From positions 1-10,572 of the forward strand of contig DIXO01000077.1 of assembly GCA_002428735.1 (NCBI GenBank): a stretch of 10,572 nucleotides of DNA. The letters run 5' to 3'. Numbering within the stretch: the first letter of the stretch is position 1; each line of letters begins with the position of its first letter. The stretch is from Syntrophaceae bacterium UBA6078. GTDB lineage: Bacteria > Desulfobacterota > Syntrophia > Syntrophales > UBA2210. The position numbers and the translations under genes were made by a program. Below the pieces are notes generated by a model. It was not told the origin of the DNA and did no database searches. It saw only the letters and a program-made list of their open reading frames with translations. This document shows, one piece after another, positions 1 through 6,818 of this stretch.

Positions 1-23
1 AGTCATATGGATACCCCAGTAAA
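1..23. repeat. Left copy of a window-edge inverted repeat (possible insertion sequence end)
   Basis: This stretch matches the reverse complement of 10548-10570 at 21 of 23 positions; the differences are at positions 6 and 20. The shared core is ATGGATACCCCAG. Read from position 23 leftward it begins TTTACTGGGGTATCC, which resembles the terminal repeat of an insertion sequence lying outside the window. It contains the TAA (20-22) that closes the protease reading frame upstream. The repeat itself is seen directly; its identity as an insertion sequence end is inference, and I cannot assign a family. Confidence 0.6.
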
Positions 24-127
24 CTGATTTTCCGGGATGGAAATATGTATCAGCAACTCATACTGATTTTATTTTTCTTAGTGAAGACAAGATCAGACGA
101 CAGGATAATCTAGTCTGGTTTTGGACA

Positions 128-1024
128 ATGTTTGTGCCTTTTACGAAACCGCATCTCAATAAAAAATGCGTAAAATACTATCATGTCGCTGACTGCGATA
201 GCGGTATGGCTGGCCATGTCAGCTATATTAAATGTGATTCTAACGGGAAAACAATCGAGTCATATACTCAGAAAGTGGCGGATGTAGAGATGAGTCCAGT
301 GCCGCCAGGTTCAATAGGTGAAGATCTACTGGAGTATGTCTGTTCGCATGCAAGAACAGGAATTTACAAAAATGAAAAGGCCACGCAAACAGAGCCATGT
401 TCCGGTACCGGCTGGCCGGTAGCCTCTGGTTTTGTTGTTACGAACAACCATGTAGTTGATGGTCATAATCATATTACCCTGATACGTCAGGATGGCTTAA
501 AGATTCCCGCAACAGTTACAGCACATGATACAGCGAATGACCTTGCTTTGCTTGAAGTGGAGAACGCCGGGCTTCTTCCCATGGCCTTACCCCTATCAAC
601 AAAACCGGCCGTATTGGGAGAGAGAATTTTTACCGTCGGATATCCTCATCCCGACTTGCTGGGTGTCAAACCGAAATTTGCTGAAGGTGTTGTCAATTCA
701 ACTTCTGGGTTAGGCGATGATCCCCGCGCCCTACAAATCAGCGTACCGATACAGGCAGGCAACAGCGGCGGCCCTTTGGTGAATATGGAAGGGGAAGTTG
801 TTGGAATTGTTACAAGTAAAATAAATGCAGTAAAGATGTTCAGATGGACAGGGGACTTGCCACAGAACATCAATTACGGCGTCAAAATATTCTATCTTCA
901 AGGCCTGCTTTCTTCGGTTTCCCCCAAAAAACTCATAGGTACTGTACGCCCGTTAAAACACGCTTCAGTAGAAGAACTTGCTGAAAAGATTAAAAACTCT
1001 ATGATGATAGTTATTGCTGAGTAG
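128..1024 (+). CDS. Trypsin-like (HtrA/S1C-type) serine protease with an N-terminal surface-adhesin-E-like domain, 5' end broken
   Basis: This is a chymotrypsin-fold serine endopeptidase. The triad is visible as His108 (TNNHVV), Asp138 (NDLALL) and Ser213 (GNSGGP), counted from the ATG at 128. No PDZ domain follows, unlike DegP. Residues 1-75 resemble the surface-adhesin protein E domain, ending in the typical PPGSIGEDLLEYVC. That domain continues upstream in frame: codons from about 38 (WKYVS...) to 127 (...LVWFWT) read as its first strands. The ATG at 128 is therefore not the native start. The frame is open back to a TAA at 20-22 with no ATG, GTG or TTG, and no signal peptide is encoded, although such proteins are normally exported. 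The TAA lies in the edge repeat, so the gene was probably cut by an insertion and may be a pseudogene. It is AT-richer than its neighbours. The protease assignment is strong; whether it is expressed is doubtful. Confidence 0.8.
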   Translation: MFVPFTKPHLNKKCVKYYHVADCDSGMAGHVSYIKCDSNGKTIESYTQKVADVEMSPVPPGSIGEDLLEYVCSHARTGIYKNEKATQTEPCSGTGWPVASGFVVTNNHVVDGHNHITLIRQDGLKIPATVTAHDTANDLALLEVENAGLLPMALPLSTKPAVLGERIFTVGYPHPDLLGVKPKFAEGVVNSTSGLGDDPRALQISVPIQAGNSGGPLVNMEGEVVGIVTSKINAVKMFRWTGDLPQNINYGVKIFYLQGLLSSVSPKKLIGTVRPLKHASVEELAEKIKNSMMIVIAE

Positions 1025-1073
1025 AAAAGCAAAAACGGTGCAGAAACGATAACGGACAGGAACGAGAAAAATA

Positions 1074-1277
1074 ATGGAATGCAAGAAAGAGAAAAATCTG
1101 GATCGGTGTAACTGTACCTACGAACCGTGCAGCCGCAAGGGGGTCTGCTGCGACTGCCTTCAGTATCATCTGCGCATGCGCCAGCTTCCCGCCTGCTGTT
1201 TCGACAGGGACGCGGAACGTTCCTATGACCGCTCCTTCGAACACTTCGCCCGTCTTGTGGCTGAAAAACGGGTGTAA
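1074..1277 (+). CDS. Small Cys-rich protein, DUF6485 family
   Basis: The 67-residue protein has nine cysteines, all in its first 42 residues (3, 12, 14, 19, 25, 26, 28, 41, 42), in a CNCTYEPC...CCDC...CC layout followed by a charged helix-like tail (SYDRSFEHFARL). This matches my recollection of the DUF6485 family, whose function is unknown. The pattern suggests zinc or iron-sulfur binding, which is inference. There is no signal peptide or membrane segment. The start is supported by an AGGAACGAG stretch about 8 nt upstream. The gene lies 49 bp after the protease and ends 7 bp from the convergent lpdA stop, with no clear terminator between them. Its base composition is more like the housekeeping part of the window than like the protease. 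Confidence 0.75.
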   Translation: MECKKEKNLDRCNCTYEPCSRKGVCCDCLQYHLRMRQLPACCFDRDAERSYDRSFEHFARLVAEKRV

Positions 1278-1284
1278 GGCCCTT

Positions 1285-2670
1285 TCAAGTCCCGGCATCC
1301 ACCATGCGCATCAGTTCCATGACCCCTTCGGAGAGGGTTGGGTGGGCGTGGATCATACCGGCAATGTCTCCGGGGGATACCCCCGCCGTCCGGGCCAGGA
1401 GAATCTCATGAATCAGCTCCGTGGCGTCATGCCCCACGATATGGGCCCCCAGGATCTCGCGCGTCTCCGGATCATAGAGCGCCTTCATCATCCCTTCAGT
1501 GGTACCGGCAGCAACGGCCTTGCCTAAGGATCGATACGGGAGCTGTACTTTTTTGTAAGGAATTCCTCTCTCCTTTGCCTGCTCTTCTCTGAGGCCGAAG
1601 CTCGCGACCTGCGGTTCACAGTAGACGGCTGAGGGAATGGTATCGGGATCAATCCGGGGCAGCGGCCCGCGCCCGGCAATATGCTCGACGGCAATCTCCC
1701 CCTCCTTCGAGGCGACATGCGCCAGAAGCGGCGTCTTCACCACATCGCCGATGGCATATACCCCCTCGGTTCCGGTTTGGTAGCAGTCACCCACGGGGAT
1801 AAAGCCCTTCTCGGTCTTCAATCCCACATTCTCCAGGCCGATCCCGTCCGTGTTGGGCGTACGACCGAAGGCGCACAGCGCCTTCCTGGCCTCGATCCGT
1901 TTCGCACTGCCCTTTTTCTCCGCCAGCATAATCGATAGGCTGCCGGAAACCGTTTCCACGGATTCAGCCCGCGCTCCCGTTATCACGTCGATCCCATTCT
2001 CTTTGAAGGATCGTTCGAGAACCGAAGCCACCCGCGCGTCTTCCCCGGGGAGGATGTGATTCTCCATCTCAACCAGATGCACCCGCACCCCGAACCGGTT
2101 CATGATATAGGCAAATTCGCAGCCGATGGCGCCGGCCCCCAGGATGATCAGGCTCTCGGGGAGCTCTTTCAGGGAAAGGACCCCATTTGAAGAAAGAATT
2201 CGGTCCTCATCGCATTCGAATCCCTCGATCTGCAGGGGACGGGATCCTGTTGCGATTACGATGTTTTTTCCTGAGATTTCGCCCGCGTCATCAAGGGCAA
2301 CCTGGCCGGGTGACACGATTTTCGCGGCGGCGTGGATATATGCGACCCTGTTCCTTTTCAGGAGCTGCTCGACGCCTTCAACAAGGGTTCGGACCACCTC
2401 CCGCGACTGGTTGTACACCGCTTCGTAATGAAACGTACAAGCATCGACGGAGCATCCCATCCTCTCCAGTTCGAGGCGGGAATGGAAGATTCCGGCTTGG
2501 TGAATCAGATTCTTTGTGGGGATGCATCCCCAGTTCAGACAGACGCCCCCCAGGCTCTCCCGTTCGATGACACAGGGCTTGAGACCCAGCTGAGCGGCCC
2601 TGATACCTGCCGTGTAGCCGCCGGGACCGCCCCCGATTATGATGACATCATATGGCTGTGCATTCGGCAT
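1285..2670 (-). CDS. lpdA: Dihydrolipoyl dehydrogenase (E3 component)
   Basis: This FAD-dependent pyridine nucleotide-disulfide oxidoreductase reoxidises dihydrolipoyl groups with NAD+ in 2-oxoacid dehydrogenase complexes or the glycine cleavage system, in the cytoplasm. In order it shows the FAD-binding GGGPGG (13-18), the redox disulfide motif GGVCLNWGCIPTK (Cys44, Cys49), the NAD-binding GAGAIG (178-183), a second FAD contact in the YAIGDVV segment, and the C-terminal HPTLSE with catalytic His443 and Glu448. At 461 residues it is full length (E. coli Lpd is about 474). No E1, E2, lipoate or glycine cleavage genes are nearby. It is the last gene of the long minus-strand series, starting 29 bp after pyrD, with only a weak GAGAG upstream of the ATG. 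Other disulfide reductases such as mercuric reductase are less likely given the LNWGC and HPTLSE motifs. Confidence 0.93.
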   Translation of the reverse strand: MPNAQPYDVIIIGGGPGGYTAGIRAAQLGLKPCVIERESLGGVCLNWGCIPTKNLIHQAGIFHSRLELERMGCSVDACTFHYEAVYNQSREVVRTLVEGVEQLLKRNRVAYIHAAAKIVSPGQVALDDAGEISGKNIVIATGSRPLQIEGFECDEDRILSSNGVLSLKELPESLIILGAGAIGCEFAYIMNRFGVRVHLVEMENHILPGEDARVASVLERSFKENGIDVITGARAESVETVSGSLSIMLAEKKGSAKRIEARKALCAFGRTPNTDGIGLENVGLKTEKGFIPVGDCYQTGTEGVYAIGDVVKTPLLAHVASKEGEIAVEHIAGRGPLPRIDPDTIPSAVYCEPQVASFGLREEQAKERGIPYKKVQLPYRSLGKAVAAGTTEGMMKALYDPETREILGAHIVGHDATELIHEILLARTAGVSPGDIAGMIHAHPTLSEGVMELMRMVDAGT

Positions 2671-2699
2671 TCAATCGTCTCTCATGGCGGGGGGATATT

Positions 2700-3614
2700 T
2701 CATGTCCTGAGTGTGCCGATCAGATCGCGGATATCTTCAAGGCCATGTTCTGAAAGGTACTCTTCGATCCCGTCGACCACATGAGCCGCCGCGGAGGGAT
2801 CGATGAAATGTGCCGTCCCGATCTGAATGGCCCGCGCTCCGGCGATGAGAAATTCAAGGGCGTCCGAGGCGCTCATGATTCCCCCGACACCGATAACGGG
2901 AATGGAGACGGCCTTGACCGTCTCCCATACCATCCGCAGTGCAACCGGCTTTATGGCGGGTCCGGAAAGACCGCCGGTGATATTCTTCAGGTGAGGAATT
3001 CTCTTTTCTATATCAATGGACATGCCGGTGAGGGTATTGATAAGGGAGACAGCGTCGGCCCCGGCAATCTCCACGCTCCGGGCAATCTCGGTTATGTCCG
3101 TCACGTTCGGTGTCAGCTTCACGATGACGGGAAGCCGGGACGCGCTCTTCACCGCACGCGTTACCTCCCCTGCGAGGAGCGGGTCGGAGCCGAAAGCGAC
3201 CCCTCCCTCCTTCACATTGGGGCAGGATATGTTCACTTCGAGCGCATCAACCCCGTTGGCATCGTTCAGGATCTCGGCAATTCTGCCGTATTCCTCAACG
3301 CTGTTTCCGAATATGTTCACCACCACGGCGGGATCGATAGTGCGAAGGTAGGGCAGTTTTTTTTCAATGAACGCTTCCACTCCCACATTCTGGAGGCCGA
3401 CGGCGTTGAGCATTCCCGAGGCCGTTTCCATGATCCTCGGCGGAGGATTTCCTTCTTTTGGTTTCAAGGATAATCCCTTGACCACAATGGCGCCGAGACG
3501 ATTGATATCAAGGTAATCGGCATATTCTTCTCCGTAACCGAACGTCCCCGATGAGGTCATGACCGGATTTTTCAGCGTAAGGCCTCCTATGTCAACGCCC
3601 GTCTGTACCTTCAT
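2700..3614 (-). CDS. pyrD: Dihydroorotate dehydrogenase B (NAD+), catalytic subunit
   Basis: This FMN enzyme oxidises dihydroorotate to orotate, the fourth step of pyrimidine synthesis. In class 1B it forms a heterotetramer with PyrK, which passes the electrons to NAD+. Visible motifs are the substrate loop NAVGLQN (70-76), the active-site NISCPNVKEGG with base Cys131 (class 2 enzymes use Ser), Lys166 in VKLTPN, NTLTGM (193-198), and the FMN phosphate-binding GVGGIMS and IQIGTA segments. The ORF is open to 3782, but the first 56 residues are non-conserved and overlap pyrK. The ATG at 3614 follows AGGTGA and gives 304 residues, the usual length. It lies 47 bp after pyrK, matching the known pyrK-pyrD pairing. 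Confidence 0.95.
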   Translation of the reverse strand: MKVQTGVDIGGLTLKNPVMTSSGTFGYGEEYADYLDINRLGAIVVKGLSLKPKEGNPPPRIMETASGMLNAVGLQNVGVEAFIEKKLPYLRTIDPAVVVNIFGNSVEEYGRIAEILNDANGVDALEVNISCPNVKEGGVAFGSDPLLAGEVTRAVKSASRLPVIVKLTPNVTDITEIARSVEIAGADAVSLINTLTGMSIDIEKRIPHLKNITGGLSGPAIKPVALRMVWETVKAVSIPVIGVGGIMSASDALEFLIAGARAIQIGTAHFIDPSAAAHVVDGIEEYLSEHGLEDIRDLIGTLRT

Positions 3615-3661
3615 CGATTCACCTGCCACAACCGTCCGATCGGAGCCGCCCGCGGGGGAGA

Positions 3662-4468
3662 CTACCCACTGAATTCCACGTCCCTGATATCGAATATCGG
3701 CCCTTCCGTGCAAACCCGGACAAATCCGCCGCCATTGGACCGTATTCGTACCGCGCACCCGAGACAGGCGCCGAAACCGCACGCCATGCGCTCTTCAAGA
3801 GAAACCTGGCAGACAGCCGGGTTATCCTTCAGTAACCATTGCAGGCTCTTGAGCATAGCGCGGGGGCCGCAGGAGTAAATTCTCACGGTGTCACCGGCGT
3901 AGCGATCCATATCCTTTTCAAACAACCCCGTGACCAGCCCGCGATATCCTCTGCTTCCGTCGTCCGTGCTTATCTTTACTGCCGTGCAGATTTTCTCAAG
4001 CCTCTCCAGACCCGCCAGCGATTCAGCCGTTCCCGCCCCCAGGTAGCAGATCAACTCTACGTCGCCCATCTCCTCTCGGCAACGCTGGGCGAGAAAGGAA
4101 AGGGGCGCCACACCGATCCCGCCCGCTACAAGAACTACCGTTTTACATGCGGGAGGAATATCAAATCCTTTCCCCAGGGGGCCCCGGATACTGAGAAGAT
4201 CCCCTTCCGCCAGTTTTGAAAAGATATCCGTCCCCTCCCCTACCACCTGGTAGAATATCTCCAGACAGGTATCGTTGCCCCGGGAAGAGACGGAATAGAT
4301 GCTGAAGGGACGCGAAAGGAAAGGCGCGGCACCTCCCTTCAGCCTTACCATGACAAACTGTCCGGGAAGGGCGTTTCCAAAATGGGCCGGCACTCTAACG
4401 GTCAGCAGAAAATGTCTCTCGACAGTTTCTCTTTGAGAGAAAACCGTTGCACAAATATCCCGTTTCAC
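3662..4468 (-). CDS. pyrK: Dihydroorotate dehydrogenase B, electron transfer subunit
   Basis: PyrK carries FAD and a [2Fe-2S] cluster and shuttles electrons from PyrD's FMN to NAD+. The 268-residue protein shows the FAD-binding RPFSIYS (53-59), the nucleotide-binding GGIGVAPL (116-123), and the C-terminal cluster ligands Cys230, Cys235, Cys238 and Cys253 in ACGFGACLGC...VC. The frame is open to 4684, but that extension lies within rimI and is not conserved. The GTG at 4468 starts the conserved part and overlaps the rimI stop as GTGA, a classic coupling arrangement, so I take it as the start. No strong Shine-Dalgarno is visible, which fits translation by coupling. Confidence 0.93.
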   Translation of the reverse strand: MKRDICATVFSQRETVERHFLLTVRVPAHFGNALPGQFVMVRLKGGAAPFLSRPFSIYSVSSRGNDTCLEIFYQVVGEGTDIFSKLAEGDLLSIRGPLGKGFDIPPACKTVVLVAGGIGVAPLSFLAQRCREEMGDVELICYLGAGTAESLAGLERLEKICTAVKISTDDGSRGYRGLVTGLFEKDMDRYAGDTVRIYSCGPRAMLKSLQWLLKDNPAVCQVSLEERMACGFGACLGCAVRIRSNGGGFVRVCTEGPIFDIRDVEFSG

Positions 4469-4926
4469 GATCCAAAATCCGCCCACATGATCAGGGCGTC
4501 CTCCCTCGTTTCTGAGTAATAAGCAGGCCGTATCCCTTCTACCACAAAGCCGAATTTTTTGTACAAATTTAATGCGGCCGTATTTGATTTCCGCACCTCC
4601 AGGGTGCCGTATCGGGCTTTCTCGGAGGAGGAAACGGCGACCATGCGCGAGAGAAGTGCCGAGGCCACCCCGCGCCTCTTCCACTGACGATGGACGGCAA
4701 TATTCCTGAGGTGAATCTCATCGCATACGATGGCAAAACATATATACCCGACAATACGGCCCTTCACAAGGGCCACCAGGCTGTGGCAAAAGGAGGTTTC
4801 TATCTCTCCCAGAAATATGTTTCGGGACCAGGGGATGGAAAAGGATGCGTGCTCAATAACGAGAACATCATCGAGATCATCCGCAGCCATTTCCCGTGTT
4901 TCGATATCCAAAGCAATTGATGTCAT
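4465..4926 (-). CDS. rimI: Ribosomal protein S18-alanine N-acetyltransferase
   Basis: RimI is a GNAT-fold enzyme that acetylates the N-terminal alanine of ribosomal protein S18 using acetyl-CoA. The 153-residue protein has the typical opening DLDDVLVIE...FSIPWS (17-34), the acetyl-CoA loop KRRGVA (83-88), LEVRKSN with Glu110, and the ending AYYSETREDALIMW, whose Tyr residues fit the family's catalytic acid. The length is normal. It starts 14 bp after the PTS IIC stop and overlaps pyrK by 4 bp. In many bacteria rimI sits beside tsaB; here it lies between PTS and pyrimidine genes. There is no clear Shine-Dalgarno before the ATG, so expression probably depends on read-through from upstream. Confidence 0.9.
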   Translation of the reverse strand: MTSIALDIETREMAADDLDDVLVIEHASFSIPWSRNIFLGEIETSFCHSLVALVKGRIVGYICFAIVCDEIHLRNIAVHRQWKRRGVASALLSRMVAVSSSEKARYGTLEVRKSNTAALNLYKKFGFVVEGIRPAYYSETREDALIMWADFGS

Positions 4927-4940
4927 GGAATGAACGCTGT

Positions 4941-5627
4941 CTAGAAAATCTTCAAAAGGGTAATGGCGACAAGGAAGATCCCCGCGAAGAGAGGGACGGA
5001 TCCGCGCAATTTGATTGTATTCAGGGCCACCGCGATGCCAAGGACCGGAATGAAGGTATAGGTATATGCGAGAGCCTTCAGAACCCGCTCAGGAAGAAGG
5101 GGAAATGCCCACGTGAGAATCATCACACCCGGCACCAGACACACAATAATCACGAGAAAGGCTCCCGTAAATGTTTTTACAAGCCCGAATCTGTGCTCCC
5201 CGGCAAGGCCCTGTATGTCGCCCAGATGGGCATATTCGGCGGCTTTCCGGGAAAGCCTTTCATTGGTCTTCGCGATCCAGATATCGACCTGCTGGGCGAG
5301 AAAAGCTGTCGGGAGAAAGAGAAGGATGGCAAGAGCGATAAGTTCGCGGGAAATGGAACCCAGTTCTCTCCCCGCCAGTATGGCGCCCGCTGTTGCGAGA
5401 ACCGTGGCGACCGAATCGTTGGGAGGTATGTAGAGCCCCATGGGCAGTCTGTCAATCCACAGGAGCTCAATAAAGGCCCCAATTGTCAGCCCGGTCAGGG
5501 GTTCGGAAAGGACCAACCCGATAACGGGCCCGGCGACAATGGGACGCGATATCATGGCTTGGAGGAACACCCGATCCAGACAGAGAACACCACCCAGAAA
5601 GGCCACCCCCAGGGAGTTTAACCACAT
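4941..5627 (-). CDS. PTS mannose/sorbose-family IIC membrane component
   Basis: This is the sugar-channel subunit of a mannose-family phosphotransferase system. The 228-residue protein is strongly hydrophobic, with segments at roughly 5-22, 29-58, 70-86, 96-112, 152-175, 186-204 and 209-227. The family-typical stretch SEPLTGLTIGAFIELLWIDRLP is at 41-62. It is shorter than E. coli ManY (about 266). An AAGG lies 6 nt before the ATG. Upstream are IIB and IIA; downstream comes rimI, where the partner IID would be expected. Mannose-family IIC normally works as an obligate complex with IID, so transport by this set alone is doubtful unless IID is encoded elsewhere. Confidence 0.87.
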   Translation of the reverse strand: MWLNSLGVAFLGGVLCLDRVFLQAMISRPIVAGPVIGLVLSEPLTGLTIGAFIELLWIDRLPMGLYIPPNDSVATVLATAGAILAGRELGSISRELIALAILLFLPTAFLAQQVDIWIAKTNERLSRKAAEYAHLGDIQGLAGEHRFGLVKTFTGAFLVIIVCLVPGVMILTWAFPLLPERVLKALAYTYTFIPVLGIAVALNTIKLRGSVPLFAGIFLVAITLLKIF

Positions 5628-5658
5628 GGCATGCCTTTAAAAAAGTGAGAGATTACGT

Positions 5659-5688
5659 GCCGCCTTCTCCGGCTGAGAACAATGCGGC
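5659..5688 (-). other. Hairpin in the 107 bp gap between PTS IIB and IIC
   Basis: On the minus strand GCCGC (5688-5684) pairs with GCGGC (5663-5659), and TTCTC pairs with GAGAA inside, around an AGCCG loop, with small internal asymmetries. A run of six T follows after about a dozen bases rather than directly, so this is not a clean intrinsic terminator. It may weaken or stabilise the message ahead of IIC. The pairing is seen; the role is inference. Confidence 0.35.
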
Positions 5689-5734
5689 AGCAGCCTAGTT
5701 TACGTCTGCCCCTGTTTTTGTATCCGGATGAACG

Positions 5735-6259
5735 TTACGTCTGGGTTTTGATGAACGCTCTTCCCGCTCTCACAAAATCAACGGGTCTGTCCCTCGGGAC
5801 GCACCGCAGTTCTATCTTGACACCTGAATCAGCAAGAGAAAGCAACCCTTTTACGTGATCTTCGGTGAGAGAGATGGATGGCGTGGGATGGTAGACTCCG
5901 TTGCCGGCGTAGGCATTGCCTATATTCAGGCTCTTACATCTGAAACCCAGATGACAGGCATCCAGCAGGTCGTCGATGCTTTGAAAGAGGATGATGCTTT
6001 TCTCCTCAAGATATTTTTTGTAGACATGCCCCTGTGAAAACTCTTCGATGCCGAAGATGTGCGTTTCTATCTGTTGAGGAACGGCCATCCTGATCACCGT
6101 TTCCCGGAGCAGATCACCCACCACCTCGTCACTGACAATAACGATGCGCGAAGCGCCGATAAAGGGGACCCACGCCTCCAGTATCTGGCCATGAACCAGC
6201 CTGTTATCTATTCGTATCAGAGAAGGATTCGTTGATGGGAGACGTCGCAGATCAATCAC
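5735..6259 (-). CDS. PTS mannose/sorbose-family IIB component
   Basis: This cytoplasmic phosphocarrier accepts phosphate from IIA on a histidine and passes it to sugar entering through IIC/IID. The diagnostic motif RIDNRLVHGQI is at 16-26, with phosphorylatable His23. Its 174 residues include an N-terminal stretch about ten residues longer than usual. The start is a GTG at 6259 that overlaps the IIA stop by 8 bp; no other good start precedes the motif and the Shine-Dalgarno is weak, suggesting coupling to IIA. A 107 bp gap separates it from IIC. Confidence 0.9.
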   Translation of the reverse strand: MIDLRRLPSTNPSLIRIDNRLVHGQILEAWVPFIGASRIVIVSDEVVGDLLRETVIRMAVPQQIETHIFGIEEFSQGHVYKKYLEEKSIILFQSIDDLLDACHLGFRCKSLNIGNAYAGNGVYHPTPSISLTEDHVKGLLSLADSGVKIELRCVPRDRPVDFVRAGRAFIKTQT

Positions 6260-6665
6260 CCGCTTTTCTGTTTAAGATTTCACTGGCCAGGTAGATGTTT
6301 TTTCTGCCATAGACCTTCACGAGATTGGCAAATTCGGCCAGCTTTTTTTTCTCTTCCCGCATGTCCGATATTTTGAGCAGCATGGGAAGATTCACGCCGG
6401 TAACTACTTCGACTTTATCTTCCTTCAGAAATGAGAGAGAAATATTGGATGGCGTCCCTCCAAAAAGGTCGGTCATTACGAGCACGCCTTCACCCGTATC
6501 GGCCTTTTTTATGGCAGACGTAACAGTTTTCTTGATGTCTTCCACGGCCGTGGAGGCATCCAGCGAAACGGAGGCGATCCCGCGCGTGTCACCCTTTATC
6601 ATTTCGGCGGCCTTTATCAGTTCATGTCCCAGATTGCCGTGAGTTATAATCAGTACACCAATCAT
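6252..6665 (-). CDS. PTS mannose-family IIA component
   Basis: The 137-residue cytoplasmic protein takes phosphate from HPr onto His9 in the opening motif MIGVLIITHGNLG. VLVMTDLFGGTPSN (62-75) is the second conserved family segment. GGAGGAG directly before the ATG is a strong ribosome binding site. It is the first gene of the minus-strand series that runs through lpdA. No HPr or enzyme I gene is in the window. In several proteobacteria mannose-type IIA proteins serve in regulation rather than sugar uptake; that could apply here but is inference. Confidence 0.92.
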   Translation of the reverse strand: MIGVLIITHGNLGHELIKAAEMIKGDTRGIASVSLDASTAVEDIKKTVTSAIKKADTGEGVLVMTDLFGGTPSNISLSFLKEDKVEVVTGVNLPMLLKISDMREEKKKLAEFANLVKVYGRKNIYLASEILNRKAGD

Positions 6666-6667
6666 TT

Positions 6668-6674
6668 CTCCTCC
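6668..6674 (-). promoter_or_regulatory. Strong ribosome binding site of PTS IIA
   Basis: GGAGGAG on the minus strand, with the GGAGG core 4 nt before the ATG at 6665. It fixes the start of the first gene of the series. Confidence 0.75.
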
Positions 6675-6713
6675 AAAATACCCTTATTTTAGCGTGGAGA
6701 TAACCCTGTATAA

Positions 6714-6740
6714 CGGGGGACACTAAATAAATAACCCCCG
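6714..6740. promoter_or_regulatory. Inverted repeat over the PTS promoter (operator or short hairpin)
   Basis: CGGGGG (6714-6719) and CCCCCG (6735-6740) form a perfect 6 bp inverted repeat around a 15 bp AT-rich centre. It covers the predicted -10 area of the minus-strand promoter. It could be a repressor site or the first hairpin of the PTS leader; no T run follows, so a terminator is unlikely. Confidence 0.35.
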
Positions 6741-6748
6741 CATGTCAA
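6720..6748 (-). promoter_or_regulatory. Predicted sigma70-type promoter for the PTS-rimI-pyrKD-lpdA series
   Basis: The minus strand has a perfect TTGACA (6748-6743) followed after 17 bp by TAGTGT (6725-6720), a poor -10. The predicted leader to the IIA ATG is about 45-50 nt. The -35 is good and the -10 weak, so an activator or another start point is possible. Confidence 0.45.
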
Positions 6749-6760
6749 GAAAATCCGTCC

Positions 6761-6790
6761 TTGACACATCGTCGCCGCTCAATTTATATT
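6761..6790 (+). promoter_or_regulatory. Predicted sigma70-type promoter for the Nudix gene
   Basis: TTGACA (6761-6766) and TATATT (6785-6790) are separated by 18 bp, about 28 nt before the ATG at 6819, which is preceded by GGAG at a normal distance. Both boxes are close to consensus. Confidence 0.6.
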
Positions 6791-6818
6791 TTTAGAATCG
6801 CGGATAAACGGAGAAGCC

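Noticed and set aside
45..113. A short frame starting MYQQLILILFFLV that looks like a signal peptide just before the protease
   Set aside because: It is in a different frame from the protease, ends at a TAG at 111-113, and overlaps DNA that reads as the start of the adhesin-E-like domain in the protease frame. A frameshift there would have to discard conserved sequence, so the resemblance is probably chance in AT-rich DNA.
1371..1385. A CGGGGG/CCCCCG inverted repeat resembling the GGATACCCC core of the edge repeat
   Set aside because: It lies inside lpdA coding sequence in conserved codons, and the similarity to the edge repeat is limited to a few bases.
2781..3473. A long open frame of 230 codons on the plus strand
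   Set aside because: It lies fully antisense to pyrD, whose reading frame is conserved and certain; its translation has no recognisable domain and reflects GC-rich codon positions.
3615..3782. N-terminal extension of PyrD by 56 residues
   Set aside because: It overlaps the end of pyrK, has no PyrD-like sequence, and the ATG at 3614 has a proper AGGTGA site and gives the normal length.
4896..5621. A 241-codon open frame on the plus strand
   Set aside because: It is antisense to the PTS IIC gene; the product is Gly/Pro/charged-rich without family features, as expected from the reverse of a membrane protein gene.
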